DNA of 64,000 nt. It comes from Alentia gelatinosa. Lineage: Eukaryota; Annelida; Polychaeta; Phyllodocida; Polynoidae. Positions 1 through 11,399 of this stretch are shown piece after piece. The notes under the pieces were generated by a model. The model did no database searches. It was not told the DNA's origin and saw only the letters and a program-made list of their open reading frames with translations. The first letter of the stretch is position 1; every line of letters begins with the position of its first letter. The stretch is taken from positions 24,109,626 through 24,173,625 of the forward strand of contig OX465589.1 of assembly GCA_950022655.1 (NCBI GenBank). The letters are read 5' to 3'. A program made the translations under genes and the position numbers.

Positions 1-3000
1 CCGCCAACGGGCTTCCCACGCTTCGACTACGGCTTTGTTGTGCCAACGGGCAACCGGCCAAAGGGCCTTCAGAGCAAACAACATCCCAAACTCCTACGCG
101 AGGGTTCGGGGGGGAGAGTGACCGAGCGTGGCCGGGTGGGACCGGCCTACTGCCGAAAGAACTGGGCCCTTGCGGGTAGAGCCTGATGGTCGGCCCTTTG
201 TAGGCCTGTCGGCCCTTTGTCCTCATTCCTCTGCTTTGTTCGGCAAATGGTCTCAGGGTGGGGGTAGGCAGAGCCTACATAGGCAGCACAATAAGCACAT
301 ACATGAAGGAATGTTTTAGTACCATCCCCATGGCCTGTAGGCCGGTCCCATCCTGACGGCCTATTGTAGGCTGGGCATGGTACTCCTGAGGCTAGGCTAA
401 TATCCCTGTCCTTTTTCTTTACACGGGAGCGGTTCTGACCGTTGTCGGCCGGTAGGCTGCCTAGGCATTCCTCGTCCCCTGGGTGGGAATGCCTCCAGAC
501 ATTCCTCGTCCCCTGCGGGGGAATGCCTCCAGGCATTGCTAGGACTGAAAGAGTCAATAAAGCGGCTGATTCGGATAAAAGGTAGATCGTATATCATGCA
601 TTTCACAATAGCACGATTAGCAGTCCAATCCGTTTCGTTGTGATATGTTCTAACGCCAAATGAGTAAGGTAATCATAACGTTTTGTCTAGTTTGACCTAA
701 CCCAATAGTAAATAAGTTCATTTTCATTTGCTTGATTTATATTGGAAAGGTACTGAATTTCATTGTTTTCTGGATTTTTCTCAAAAACCAAAACAGTGAC
801 CTATAGTTTTTAAAACTGAAATGTTTTGTACTATACATTAACAATATTCTGTGAAGGTCTGAAGAAAATGATGTGGGTTTTACTATGTTGAACCCAACTT
901 TTTAAAATCTATATATTCTATAATGATATCATCAGAATATCAATCTCAAGATCATAAGCAAGTACGGTGAATCCAATTTAGATAGGTGTTCCACAACACT
1001 TCGAGATCATCATATTTAAGTTCCTGAAAATTGACATGGGTTTTAATTTTTATGGTGAATTGTCCGAAATGCCCTCAAGAATCGGAGTTGGGAGAATGCC
1101 AAAATATCAAAGAAAGCATATTATGAGTCTACCTTGAAAAAGTGTATGTGAAAATGGGTGAAAGTGTGCATTAGAAACAAATTTGATAGCCCCATATTGC
1201 ATTATTTTCTGCTAATGCGATTTTACAGCGAAGATACTCTTTAGAAAAAATGGAAGAAAATGTGTTCAATCTAATAGCTTATAGACTTTTCACATTCAGT
1301 CAGAGACCATTATTAAGAAGTAGCTTTTCGGGTTCGACAGTCACTTAATAGTGTCACAAAGCATCTAAGGAAGATCAAAGCATCTAAGACGTTATAAGAC
1401 GCTCATCTACTTTCCAAAAGGACGAAGCTTCAGTAAATGGCCGCTGTACCCTAATGTGACCTTTCATCCTTCCAATATCTGCGAAAGGAGGTTTCAAAGA
1501 TAAAGATATGTTTTTTTTCTATTCTACTCCGCATTTTCAGCCAGTTCATATATAATCAACTTAGCGCGTTCAGAGAGCTAAATATCGACATAATTCACAT
1601 ATCACAGGCATATGACAAAGTCGGCGGCGGCGCCCTCCCCGGCACCCGGGTTGCTACGGCGACTGGAGGCTGAAGCCACAGGCACAGCGCCCGCTGTGGC
1701 TTCGCGGGTGCTTACAAGCAGGTCCGCGCTTGCGAGGACACTTGTGGCGCCATCTCGCCATCAGCTTCGACTACGGCTTTGTTGTGCCAACGGGCAACCG
1801 GCCAAAGGGCCTTCAGAGCAAACAACATCCCAAACTCCTACGCGGGGACACTTGTGGCGCCATCTCGCGTAGAAGATGTCGCACTGCGCTGGCGTGTAGC
1901 GTGGCCGGCCGCCGGGCTGGGAGGACAACCGTCCGCGATAACTCGATCAGTAATACATGAAACATTCGCCAATGGGCGAAAAACGTCGACAAAAGCGTTC
2001 TCGTCCGCCAACGGGCTTCCCACGCTTCGACTACGGCTTTGTTGTGCCAACGGGCAACCGGCCAAAGGGCCTTCAGAGCAAACAACATCCCAAACTCCTA
2101 CGCGAGGGTTCGGGGGGGAGAGTGACCGAGCGCGGCCGAGTGGGACCGGCCTACTGCCGAAAGAACTGGGCCCTTGCGGGTAGAGCCTGATGGTCGGCCC
2201 TTTGTAGGCCTGTCGGCCCTTTGTCCTCATTCCTCTGCTTTGTTCGGCAAATGGTCTCAGGGTGGGGGTAGGCAGAGCCTACATAGGCGGCACAATAAGC
2301 ACATACATGAAGGAATGTTTTAGTACCATCCCCATGGCCTGTAGGCCGGTCGCATCCTGACGGCCTATTGTAGGCTGGGCATGGTACTCCTGAGGCTAGG
2401 CTAATATCCCTGTCCTTTTTCTTTACACGGGAGCGGTTCTGACCGTTGTCGGCCGGTAGGCTGCCTAGGCATTCCTCGTCCCCTGGGTGGGAATGCCTCC
2501 AGGCATTCCTCGTCCCCTGCGGGGGAATGCCTCCAGGCATTGCTAGGACTGAAAGAGTCAATAAAGCGGCTGATTCGGATAAAAGGTAGATCGTATATCA
2601 TGCATTTCACAATAGCACGATTAGCAGTCCAATCCGTTTCGTTGTGATATGTTCTAACGCCAAATGAGTAAGGTAATCATAACGTTTTGTCTAGTTTGAC
2701 CTAACCCAATAGTAAATAAGTTCATTTTCATTTGCTTGATTTATATTGGAAAGGTACTGAATTTCATTGTTTTCTGGATTTTTCTCAAAAACCAAAACAG
2801 TGACCTATAGTTTTTAAAACTGAAATGTTTTGTACTATACATTAACAATATTCTGTGAAGGTCTGAAGAAAATGATGTGGGTTTTACTATGTCGAACCCA
2901 ACTTTTTAAAATCTATATATTCTATAATGATATCATCAGAATATCAATCTCAAGATCATAAGCAAGTACGGTGAATCCAATTTAGATAGGTGTTCCACAA

Positions 3001-3618
3001 CACTTCGAGATCATCATATTTAAGTTCCTGAAAATTGACATGGGTTTTAATTTTTATGGTGAATTGTCCGAAATGCCTTCAAGAATCGGAGTTGGGAGAA
3101 TGCCAAAATATCAAAGAAAGCATATTATGAGTCTACCTTGAAAAAGTGTATGTGAAAGTGGGTGAAAGTGTGCATTAGAAACAAATTTGATAGCCCCATA
3201 TTGCATTATTTTCTGCTAATGCGATTTTACAGCGAAGATACTCTTTAGAAAAAATGGAAGAAAATGTGTTCAATCTAATAGCTTATAGACTTTTCACATT
3301 CAGTCAGAGACCATTATTAAGAAGTAGCTTTTCGGGTTCGACAGTCACTTAATAGTGTCACAAAGCATCTAAGGAAGATCAAAGCATCTAAGACGTTATA
3401 AGATGCTCATCTACTTTCCAAAAGGACGAAGCTTCAGTAAATGGCCGCTGTACCCTAATGTGACCTTTCATCCTTCCAATATCTGCGAAAGGAGGTTCCA
3501 AAGATAAAGATATGTTTTTTTTCTATTCTACTCCGCATTTTCAGCCAGTTCATATATAATCAACTTAGCGCGTTCAGAGAGCTAAATATCGACATAATTC
3601 ACATATCACAGGCATATG
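1..3618. repeat. 2,004-bp tandem repeat, one full and one truncated unit
   Basis: Positions 1-1614 and 2005-3618 align without net length change at a constant offset of 2,004 and differ at only about ten sites that I could spot. The full unit can be taken as 1615-3618 and the partial one as 1-1614, so the array probably continues left of the window. Each unit has a GC-rich part and a long AT-rich part. A shorter segment of about 80 bases, starting near 20, recurs near 1765 and 2024. The layout could also be read as two long terminal repeats around a 390-bp interior, but I see no TG...CA ends, primer-binding site or protein. The short open frames in it have no recognisable domain and I do not call genes. 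Confidence 0.85.
464..540. repeat. Tandem pair of short hairpins inside the 2-kb repeat
   Basis: Two consecutive ~37-bp units each have an 8-bp stem, GGCATTCC pairing with GGAATGCC, around a C/G-rich loop. The same pair occurs in the second copy at about 2468-2544. Hairpins like this can mark element termini, but nothing else here proves that. Confidence 0.6.
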
Positions 3619-4330
3619 TCACCTCTGCCTCTAATAACCCATGAAGATTGCATTAAAGGGAACCATACAATAATTGCAGTTTCTCTCTTTGATGTTGTGC
3701 TGATAAATATGGCTGATGCGCAATAAGATTGAATTAGTGTGAACGTTTCCTTAACTCGCTGTGCGAATAATCATATAACCTATAAACTTGGTCGATACAA
3801 AATACTTGGGGTAACAGGCAATGGTATGCTACTTACTGCTAACTGTGGTGAGAAAAGTCTATGGAAACATATAAGGTAAGCATCTCTGGAATTGCATAAC
3901 TAGAATACTGAAGAACGCATTACATATACATAGTATATAATTAAGTTTCGTCCCACACCCATTCTCCAATGTTTCGGATGCTTTGTGTGTTCTTATATAT
4001 CTGGTATACATTGATTGTATATATAGCATTATTCACAGAAAAAAATAACCTGATGATACACAGCCGTGAAATACAATGAGATGGCCCCTCAATTAGGGTC
4101 TGACTTCTGTGCGTCTCTGAACAAAAAGCTGGACTGAACTTCTATTGGGTATGTTTGAATCATTTAGATTCAATTTCTTATCGGTGTTTTTCTTTCTGGC
4201 AGCAGATAATACAAGATAACAGTAAGTCAGAGAGGACACCGGAGGTCTCTAGACAGAAAATACGACGATTAGCGTAGCAAATTGGAGTCTGAACAGGTGC
4301 AGACAAAAAAACATAAGTCTCTTGCCGGCA
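3619..4330. other. AT-rich stretch without recognisable features
   Basis: No supported gene, RNA or repeat was seen here. The reading frames are short and carry no domain signature. Confidence 0.5.
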
Positions 4331-4469
4331 GTCTGAGCTTTGACCCTATTCGAGAAAGGTCAACATCGGCATGACAAAAAGAAGGAGTGGAGCGCAGCGG
4401 TGGCGCACACCTTCAGAGGACTTGACCGTTCTGTGAAGGTCAAAGCTGGCTGTGGTGTGACAAGCCTCA

Positions 4470-4602
4470 TTGGCCGGACTTCCTACTCCCTGAACCATGC
4501 CTCCCGCCCGCCCGTCACTACCAGCCTGCCTCTGATTGGCCACCCAGCTGTCACGTGACACACACGTCACCTGGCGAGATCTGAGAGCTGCTCTGGATGA
4601 GG
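4470..4602 (+). promoter_or_regulatory. Probable promoter with first non-coding exon
   Basis: A GC-rich island contains two CCAAT-type boxes (ATTGGCC near 4470 and ATTGGCC near 4535). A palindromic GTCACGTGAC at 4550-4559 matches the CLEAR/USF/MITF E-box. It is followed by a CRE-like ACGTCA. About 40 bases downstream, GATGAG is followed by GTGAGT at 4602, a strong splice donor on the plus strand. The order fits a promoter plus a short 5' UTR exon. I could not identify the coding exons of the gene it would serve. This is inference from motif layout. Confidence 0.45.
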
Positions 4603-4620
4603 TGAGTGACCTTTGAACTG

Positions 4621-6600
4621 GATTGTGCTAGAGGGCTGACTCAGGATGTGAATAGAGGCCTTGGGTTTGGAGGGTGACTTAATATGTGATAGAGGGAAGA
4701 CTATAGTAGTGGGGATAGAAGGGATAGAAGAAACCCAAAGTCGACACCTAAAACCAGTCCTTTTTCTACACACTCTAACACTCCTATACTTTTCTCTAAT
4801 GTACAAGTCTCAATTTGACCGGAAATGTATTATAGATTATTGACCTCTGATAATTCCTGATCTAAGTAACTCTAGTTTATTTGCGTTCTGGACAGTGGAA
4901 ATAAGAGAGACTTTGAGAGAAAGATACTCTTTTCCTATTGAATCTCTCGCCAATACAATGTACTTTAATGAGCCACCTCTGACCAATCTGCTATGGTCAC
5001 ATGGTGGATTGCGAGAAGGGCAACAAATAATATTTGAGGATTTGCATCGAATCCAGTAATATATCCGTAATGAATTACAAAACCCGAGACAGTTAATTTA
5101 GTCGATGGTATGTAAAATGTGGGAGACATGATCTGTGGTCGAATGCATGGCTCTTGAACATTACCTCTGTCAGGATGCCATTGAAATGTTGAAGAAGAAG
5201 AGGCAACATAAACTAGTATTCCTATATACCTATGGCCAAGCACGCCACGGTTAGACCACGCTACAGGGGGGTGGAGTAACTTACGTTTACTACCCAAGGC
5301 TGACGTATATTATCCAAGGTTGATATTTAGATCAATCAGATCGTCTCTTACAAAAGTCATTTGGAAAGTGAAGTGGGGAGAAAACATAAAGTTACTCAAT
5401 AAGGTTGGATCTGGTTTTGCATTTGATGGTGGGTAAGCAAATAACGATATTTATCTTTATCAAACTACATTTGAAGGCATATAGAAATAGGAAAACCAAG
5501 TTTCCAGAGAGAGAAAGTCAAAGTTACAAGGTAAGGCTCAGAATACAATACAGTATAGAAACCTGCGTAAGAGAAAATAAACCATTCTGAGCCAAAACTA
5601 AATATGAGGTGTCCTTATTTACAGCAACGAGTACAGAGAATACACGTTGTTTACAGTGGCTTTAAGCTTTACAATACACTGTACTTACATAACTTCAAAG
5701 CCCCAAGACCACCTGAGACTGCCTCTCCACGTCGCCGGCCCCAGCAGGCCCCACCACCACCTCTATCCACTCATATTCTCTCCCTGTGTGGTCATGTAAA
5801 GGCGGTGCTCAACTGCAGGGGATTCAGGGGCAATTTTGAGCCGATCATTTGGTCGCTCCTACATCGGGGCCTAACCGCCTCCAATTCCTGCTAGTGGGGC
5901 TGAAGTGGAGGATACTGCGCCCATCTGGTCGTAGTGCCAGTGCTCGGAAACAGACAAAATTTGAAAAAATAAGATAGATAACGTTCTAATTTTGGCGAAC
6001 AAAGCAAATAATCACCAAATTCTGCCGATTCTGGCCGTAAAAGAGAAAAGATTGACCCGCTTCAACCGAAATAGCCAGGTTCAACTGATCTACCCTCTAT
6101 TGATTGAATAGGGAAATCGGCTGCCACGATAATGCAGCCAACGTCCAACAGACAGCGTAACAGTCGATGCCAGCTTCATGGGTATCTCTGCGATCACGCT
6201 AATGGAGCCTAGTGGAGCAAGAGCTCCGAACCACAGGCGATGAAGGAGAGAATTCAAAAAACAATCCTTGCAGGAGTGGAGCGCTAATGGAGCCTCACAC
6301 AAGATTGTGGTAAGATAGGGTCAAGAACAATACTGAATGATTTTGTGGAAGAAAGGGGGAAGAAGGGGTGGAGAACATGGATCGGTGCAATGGTACACCA
6401 CCTTTATCGATGTGTATACAGGTTCTGCGTGTAGAGAAGATGCTGCTTTTACCTACACAGACACCCCACAGGCGCCTACCTGGAGGCATTCAAGGCCCCA
6501 CACCAACGTATTGTAAAGTCTTGGGCCCTACTTGTGTAAGGAGTAGACCTTAAGAGAGAAAGTAAGAACTGAAACACAGAGGTACTAGGTACTACAATGA
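4621..6600. other. Non-coding stretch with one old foldback fragment
   Basis: No gene is recognised. About 5435-5560 is a diverged relative of the foldback family seen at 32.55-32.92 and 48.76-49.70 kb. They share the order: ATAAC, TATATAGGAATAGG-like block, CAAGT, then AAAGTCAAAGTTAC and a GGTAAGG-like end. The proline-rich frame near 5604-5894 lacks any domain and I do not call it. Confidence 0.4.
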
Positions 6601-6799
6601 GTTAGAACTTAGCTGTTTATTGACAAGAAAGGGTCCTTCTTTTATACCCCTAGCAGAGGGTTGACATGACAGGCTTGGCATCTGTGAGCTCTGTGCTCCC
6701 ATTGGCTGTTGTACCAACAGCCAATAGGGGATGACCAATCATTCCGGTTGAGCACCAGGCTCCAGGGGGTGAAGTGGAGAAGGTGAAAAGAAGAGGTCC

Positions 6800-7075
6800 A
6801 TCTCCATCATGAAGCACAAACTTGCCAGGAGGAAGAGACTTCCATGCTTCCACACCAACTTCTCTGAAGAAGAAAAGGACCTTACGATCACATTCCTGCA
6901 CCAGAATGCCATCTGGACTGCCGCCAGGTGTGAGGGATTTAGAGGGCAAGCAGAAGATATGGACACAGAAGGTGAAGAGAAGAGGTCAATCCCCATCATG
7001 AAGCATGAAGTTGCGAGGAGGTAGAGACTTCCATGCTTCTACACAAACTTCTCCCAAGAAGAAAAGGAGATGGTC
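6800..7075. repeat. Imperfect tandem duplication, ~190-bp period
   Basis: The segment at about 6807-6885 recurs at about 6997-7075 with roughly ten changes: CATCATGAAGCA..., AGAGACTTCCATGCTTC, then an A/G-rich tail. Its function is unknown. The shared open frame on the plus strand is interrupted in the second copy by TAG. Confidence 0.65.
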
Positions 7076-7260
7076 ATGAAGTCGCCTCACCAGACCAATG
7101 TCGGTACCATGGTGAGGCGACTTCAGGTGAAGGACAGGTGAGGTGTTGCCTCCCAAAGGCACTGGAAGACACTGTGAAAGCTTGGCGGAGAGCACTTTTA
7201 TAAATGGAGGAAGCTGTCAGCAAGGCAACGTGGAGGTATGAGGAGCAAGGCACCACGTTC

Positions 7261-8100
7261 CATCTTAACTGGGCTTAACTCGCCCTAACTAGACATGGGC
7301 ATTAAAATGAGCGTAACTGGTCTTAAGTGAACGGGAAATGAATCGTGGAGGTCCTAAGGGGTCTTAGGCAGACTTGAACGGTCTGGCAACCAGTCAGGGT
7401 TGGAAAGTAAGTGGACTTATGGGGGCGCCATAGCAGTGTGTGCTGACCATGCCCCAACAAGACCAAGTCGAGATAGGATGGTCTCAACTCGACGTGGTGG
7501 GGCTTAAGTTGACGGGATATTTGGGGCCGTGCGGGCGAAAACCATAAAAATGCCATAAAAGTACCAAGTCGAGTTAGGACTGTGCCAAAATCCGTTGCCG
7601 GGACTGCCAGGGTGATGGTGTAAACCTAGTATTATAAAAGCAGAAATACTTTATATACAGTATTCATATCTTAACAAATCGATAATGGAACCTAGCTTTA
7701 TGTCCATTTGATTTTTTCTAAACATACACGAAAGGAAATATGAAGAATGAAAATTGGCTTGGAGATTATGAAACAATACACTCTACAAGCAGTACACACG
7801 GTTTGGTAGATTAACGAACAGTTCCTGCTACTGGATCAAGGCAGCCACAGGTTTAAAGATGAGTTACGAAAATGAGTCTTGATGATAATTTCATTAAAAA
7901 TAAAGACCCGCCCCTCACACAGTGAGAGTATGGGTCTGTGTGTAGAAGCTGTAGCGACCAGTCAGGTCGCCAGCAGAGCTAGTCAGGGGGCATATAAGGC
8001 AGGTGGGAGGGGGACTATAGGCTACTTCTTAGTAGGGATTGGAACAGGTCAGAGGTAGGCCATGTGAGTGCAGTGTTGGAATATAACCAGAGTGATAGAT
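7261..8100. other. Non-coding stretch with degenerate short repeats
   Basis: Loosely repeated motifs occur, for example CCAAGTCGAGATAGGA near 7462 and CCAAGTCGAGTTAGGA near 7563. No gene is recognised. Confidence 0.35.
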
Positions 8101-8165
8101 AGACACACACACAGACACATGTACACTAACACATAGATGCACATGAATACACATACACACATGCA
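8101..8165. repeat. Degenerate (CA)n microsatellite
   Basis: A run of imperfect ACAC units is interspersed with CACATG variants. It is a simple-sequence repeat, and the cysteine/valine-rich frames across it are artefacts of it. Confidence 0.7.
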
Positions 8166-8898
8166 GATATCTAGAGACATGATACACAGAGTTCCATACA
8201 TATGTCCCCCCAGCACTACCATCACCATCAATCACCACTACCACCAGTACAACCTTGAATGTACCTGTCAGGGGTCACTGCTCCTACCACCTCACCACTC
8301 ACAGTGCTCTGACTGCTCTGACTGCCAGGCAGCCATTGACCCATAGCATTGGAGAGATCGAGTTATACCCCACTGAACCCCAGTAGGCGGATGCCAGGTT
8401 GCCCTGAAACTATAACTATGACTTACAGAGCAAGCAGAGCTGTCATTAGTGAGCTCTGCTTCAATGGGAACCAGTGTAGCTGAAAGTAACCTGTCAGCCC
8501 CGTTCCGCACGTACCTGATGGCCGTGTGGGCGGGGAATACTCTTTAGAATTAATTAACAGAGATTATTTGCTGTGTATCAGCTTTAACCCAACTAGAGCT
8601 CACATAGGTGTGGTGGGGAGCAGTAGCGCCCTCTGTTGTTACAGAGTATAACCGCATCAAGGAATGATGCCAAGACAAAATTTTATTTTATTGTAAGCAA
8701 TCATGACACATACTTGTATTTGATCGTAACCCCAGAAGAATCCGGATAGATTGGGACAGTGATTGTGACCTTCCATTAAGAAGGAGGACACAGTGAATAT
8801 ATTTCACATACAAACCAATATGTAAAGGCGCTGATGCCCCGGAGGAGAGGCCGCGCAGAATCTAATCAACCTCAGGCATGGAGTGAATCGTGAGATCC

Positions 8899-8912
8899 AC
8901 ACCAGGTGGCAC
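8899..8912 (+). promoter_or_regulatory. CTCF-like motif
   Basis: ACACCAGGTGGCAC matches 13 of 14 positions of the CTCF core consensus CCASYAGRKGGCRS. Binding is not shown. The surrounding 8.2-10.3 kb has no recognised gene. Confidence 0.35.
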
Positions 8913-10320
8913 CACTCTGCAGTAGAGAAGTGAATATCGTTCGCTGTACACTCACCAACCACACCTCCACCCTTTCTTTAATTTAGCATCACTACCTGCA
9001 GTGATATGATCATAAAAGCTATGAGGAATTCGCACTGTCGGACGGTGATATATTGACTCTATTGTTATTCTCTTCAGCAAGAGACTTAAAGTGCCAATAG
9101 GAATGCTCGGTGGAGGGATTTAAAAGGCATCCATATCCACTAGTCTGGAGGATGATTTGCGTATTTTCTTACCCATGGGTTACCAAGTCTCCATTGAAAA
9201 TGTATGGGGCTACAGCAAGCCACTATCCATTGTTTCTAAGTGGGTGTAAACCGGACCCATGTGTGATGTATCATTGTGTTCGTTTGTATATATATATATA
9301 TGATATGGCCTTAGTTACTGTAAGTGACATATGGTTTACAGCTTTTCCAAACCCATTATCGAACTTTTAGGAATAGAAATTGTCGTTAATGACCATATAT
9401 GAAATATAACAATCGATAGTTCTTGGAGAGTCGGCTCTGTAAATCACTCAAGGTTGACGAGTGATACACTCACAATCGCTGGTGTATTACTACGTGTCAT
9501 TTTTCATGGTTTACGGCCGCCCGTCCAAAATATCATCGAATATTTTCTATTTCACCTACTGGCTAATGATTTTATAAGGGATATAGGATTTGGCGGAAAT
9601 AGGAGAGAAGATTCCCATTCTGAACTTTTTTTATATCTATTGTTTTTGTTTCTCTAATCTAGCGTGTTCTGATCCATATTTGAGGAATTAAATGGATACC
9701 ATGCCTTGAGCGGACCGATAATATGTTACAAACGTAAACTAGAAATCGTGTGTTTACGAATTAATCAAAGCATACAAAGACAGGTGGTGGTAGTTACTCA
9801 TATGAATATATTCCTCTCATTGATGAGTATAGATAACTATTGGTTCTCACACTATGTAGGTAACCTATGATTTATGTGAGAACTCTCACGAAAAAATTCG
9901 GCGCCCCGATTTCTTCCTGTTCCGTTACAAGCAACATAGAACGTCTACTACAAAACGCTATGATTTAACCAACTCCACTCAATTACCCCTCCTCTGATAG
10001 ACCCAGAAATGGATCTTTATCGCCGCGAGGATGAGTTGGGTAGGTGGAAGAGCAGACAAAGGAAACAGGGACTGGGGCAAGTCTACCCTAGAATAAGCCC
10101 AACTTTGTCTAACTATATCAGCGAGAACCTAACAAAATTATTCAAATAAACTCTATAGAAATTTTCAAACGTCCATTTTCTCTTTATTCAAGACCTATAG
10201 ATTTATCAACCTTTTTTAACAAGTCTTTCTAAATACCAGACTTCGGACTTTATATTCTATTGCAAAATTGGTTCTTGAATACAGATTTTTTAATTTATTA
10301 TTATCATCAGTGCCTCTCAA
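8913..10320. other. Non-coding stretch, nothing recognised
   Basis: AT-rich sequence with a short (TA)n run near 9288-9300. No gene or clear repeat was identified. Confidence 0.4.
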
Positions 10321-10339
10321 TGTGAGTCAAGTTTTCAGG

Positions 10340-10820
10340 CAGGTTAGGTCAGCCTTACATATTGAAAGCTTGGGTCAATGACATAACTACTAAGGTCGGT
10401 AGATGCATTTCTTTTAACTGGCAGTCGAGTACGGAACTATCAGACCATCTCACAGCCTATGCCGAGGTAGGTGTAGATTGGCTAGAACACTATAACCCGA
10501 AAGCAAAAGTTATTCTTTGCCCCTTGGTTGGGTTAAATATGTCTCAGGCTGTGTCAGGACCTACTTCCAAAATGCAACAAGCCATGGTGAACGATGCCGT
10601 ACTAAAATTCAACACCAACGTAGTGGAATGGAACAATACTTGATGTTTAGTGACACCATGTTTTGCTAAGCAAAATCACAAGAACAAAAAATCTAGTTCT
10701 TGTCATGACTACAGCAATCTACCGGATGGTGTACACCCAAATAACGACCTATGTCAACTATGGTATAACGAGCTGACACGATGCTTCGCCCAAAACTTAC
10801 TTGCTACATCACACTGACTA
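10340..10820 (+). pseudogene. LINE ORF1 remnant with SGNH/esterase-like end
   Basis: An open frame at 10362-10643 is followed, after a stop, by more similar sequence ending in a DGVHPN motif at about 10724-10741 and then W-Y-N-E-L. DG.HPN is the typical block V of SGNH/GDSL hydrolases, where it carries the catalytic Asp and His. SGNH esterase domains are known from the ORF1 of CR1/L2-type non-LTR retrotransposons. The reverse-transcriptase ORF lies just downstream in the same orientation, so this is best read as the decayed ORF1 of the same element. It is interrupted and not functional. Confidence 0.5.
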
Positions 10821-11399
10821 TCTTGTTAAAATAATGTTTGTAAATGTGTATATAGCTTCTAATGCACATATGATTCATACCTCCCCTTTCTCGGATCTTA
10901 GCTAACACCACTTATTTGTTAGTTTGGCAATCAGGTAGACTCCCAACAACGTGACATGTTGTTAACAAGTTACCGCGTTGAGATGATAATATGCTATGAG
11001 TCGTTGACTAATTGCAATTTACTAGCTCTACCTGGCGGCAAACAAACCCCCCCCCCCTCCCACTGTCTAAGCCACTTAGTAAAATAATGCAAAATGGCAA
11101 TAAGCTCAAAAACACAATTGTTTAGCTTCTTTTTGTTTTTTCTTTTCTTTCTTTTTCTAAAACCTTTTCGGTTGGGATCGCAGTGGGAGCCAACTGATGC
11201 AATGGCATCTACACGTTGCCGTATGATACTATAAATGGTATACAACTTTACAAGGGTGTGGGAGGGCAATATAAGCTGTGTTTCCCACAAATTTTTGTAT
11301 TATGCATATTGTGCTAGCTGTATAGGCACCATGATTAACAACCGCTCATGTAATCTATTTGCAAACGACCACTCATATGGGGACTGATTTAGATGGAAC

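Noticed and set aside
1..3618. Intact LTR retrotransposon
   Set aside because: The direct repeats would be long LTRs, but the 390-bp interior encodes nothing, and no primer-binding site, polypurine tract or TG...CA ends were seen.
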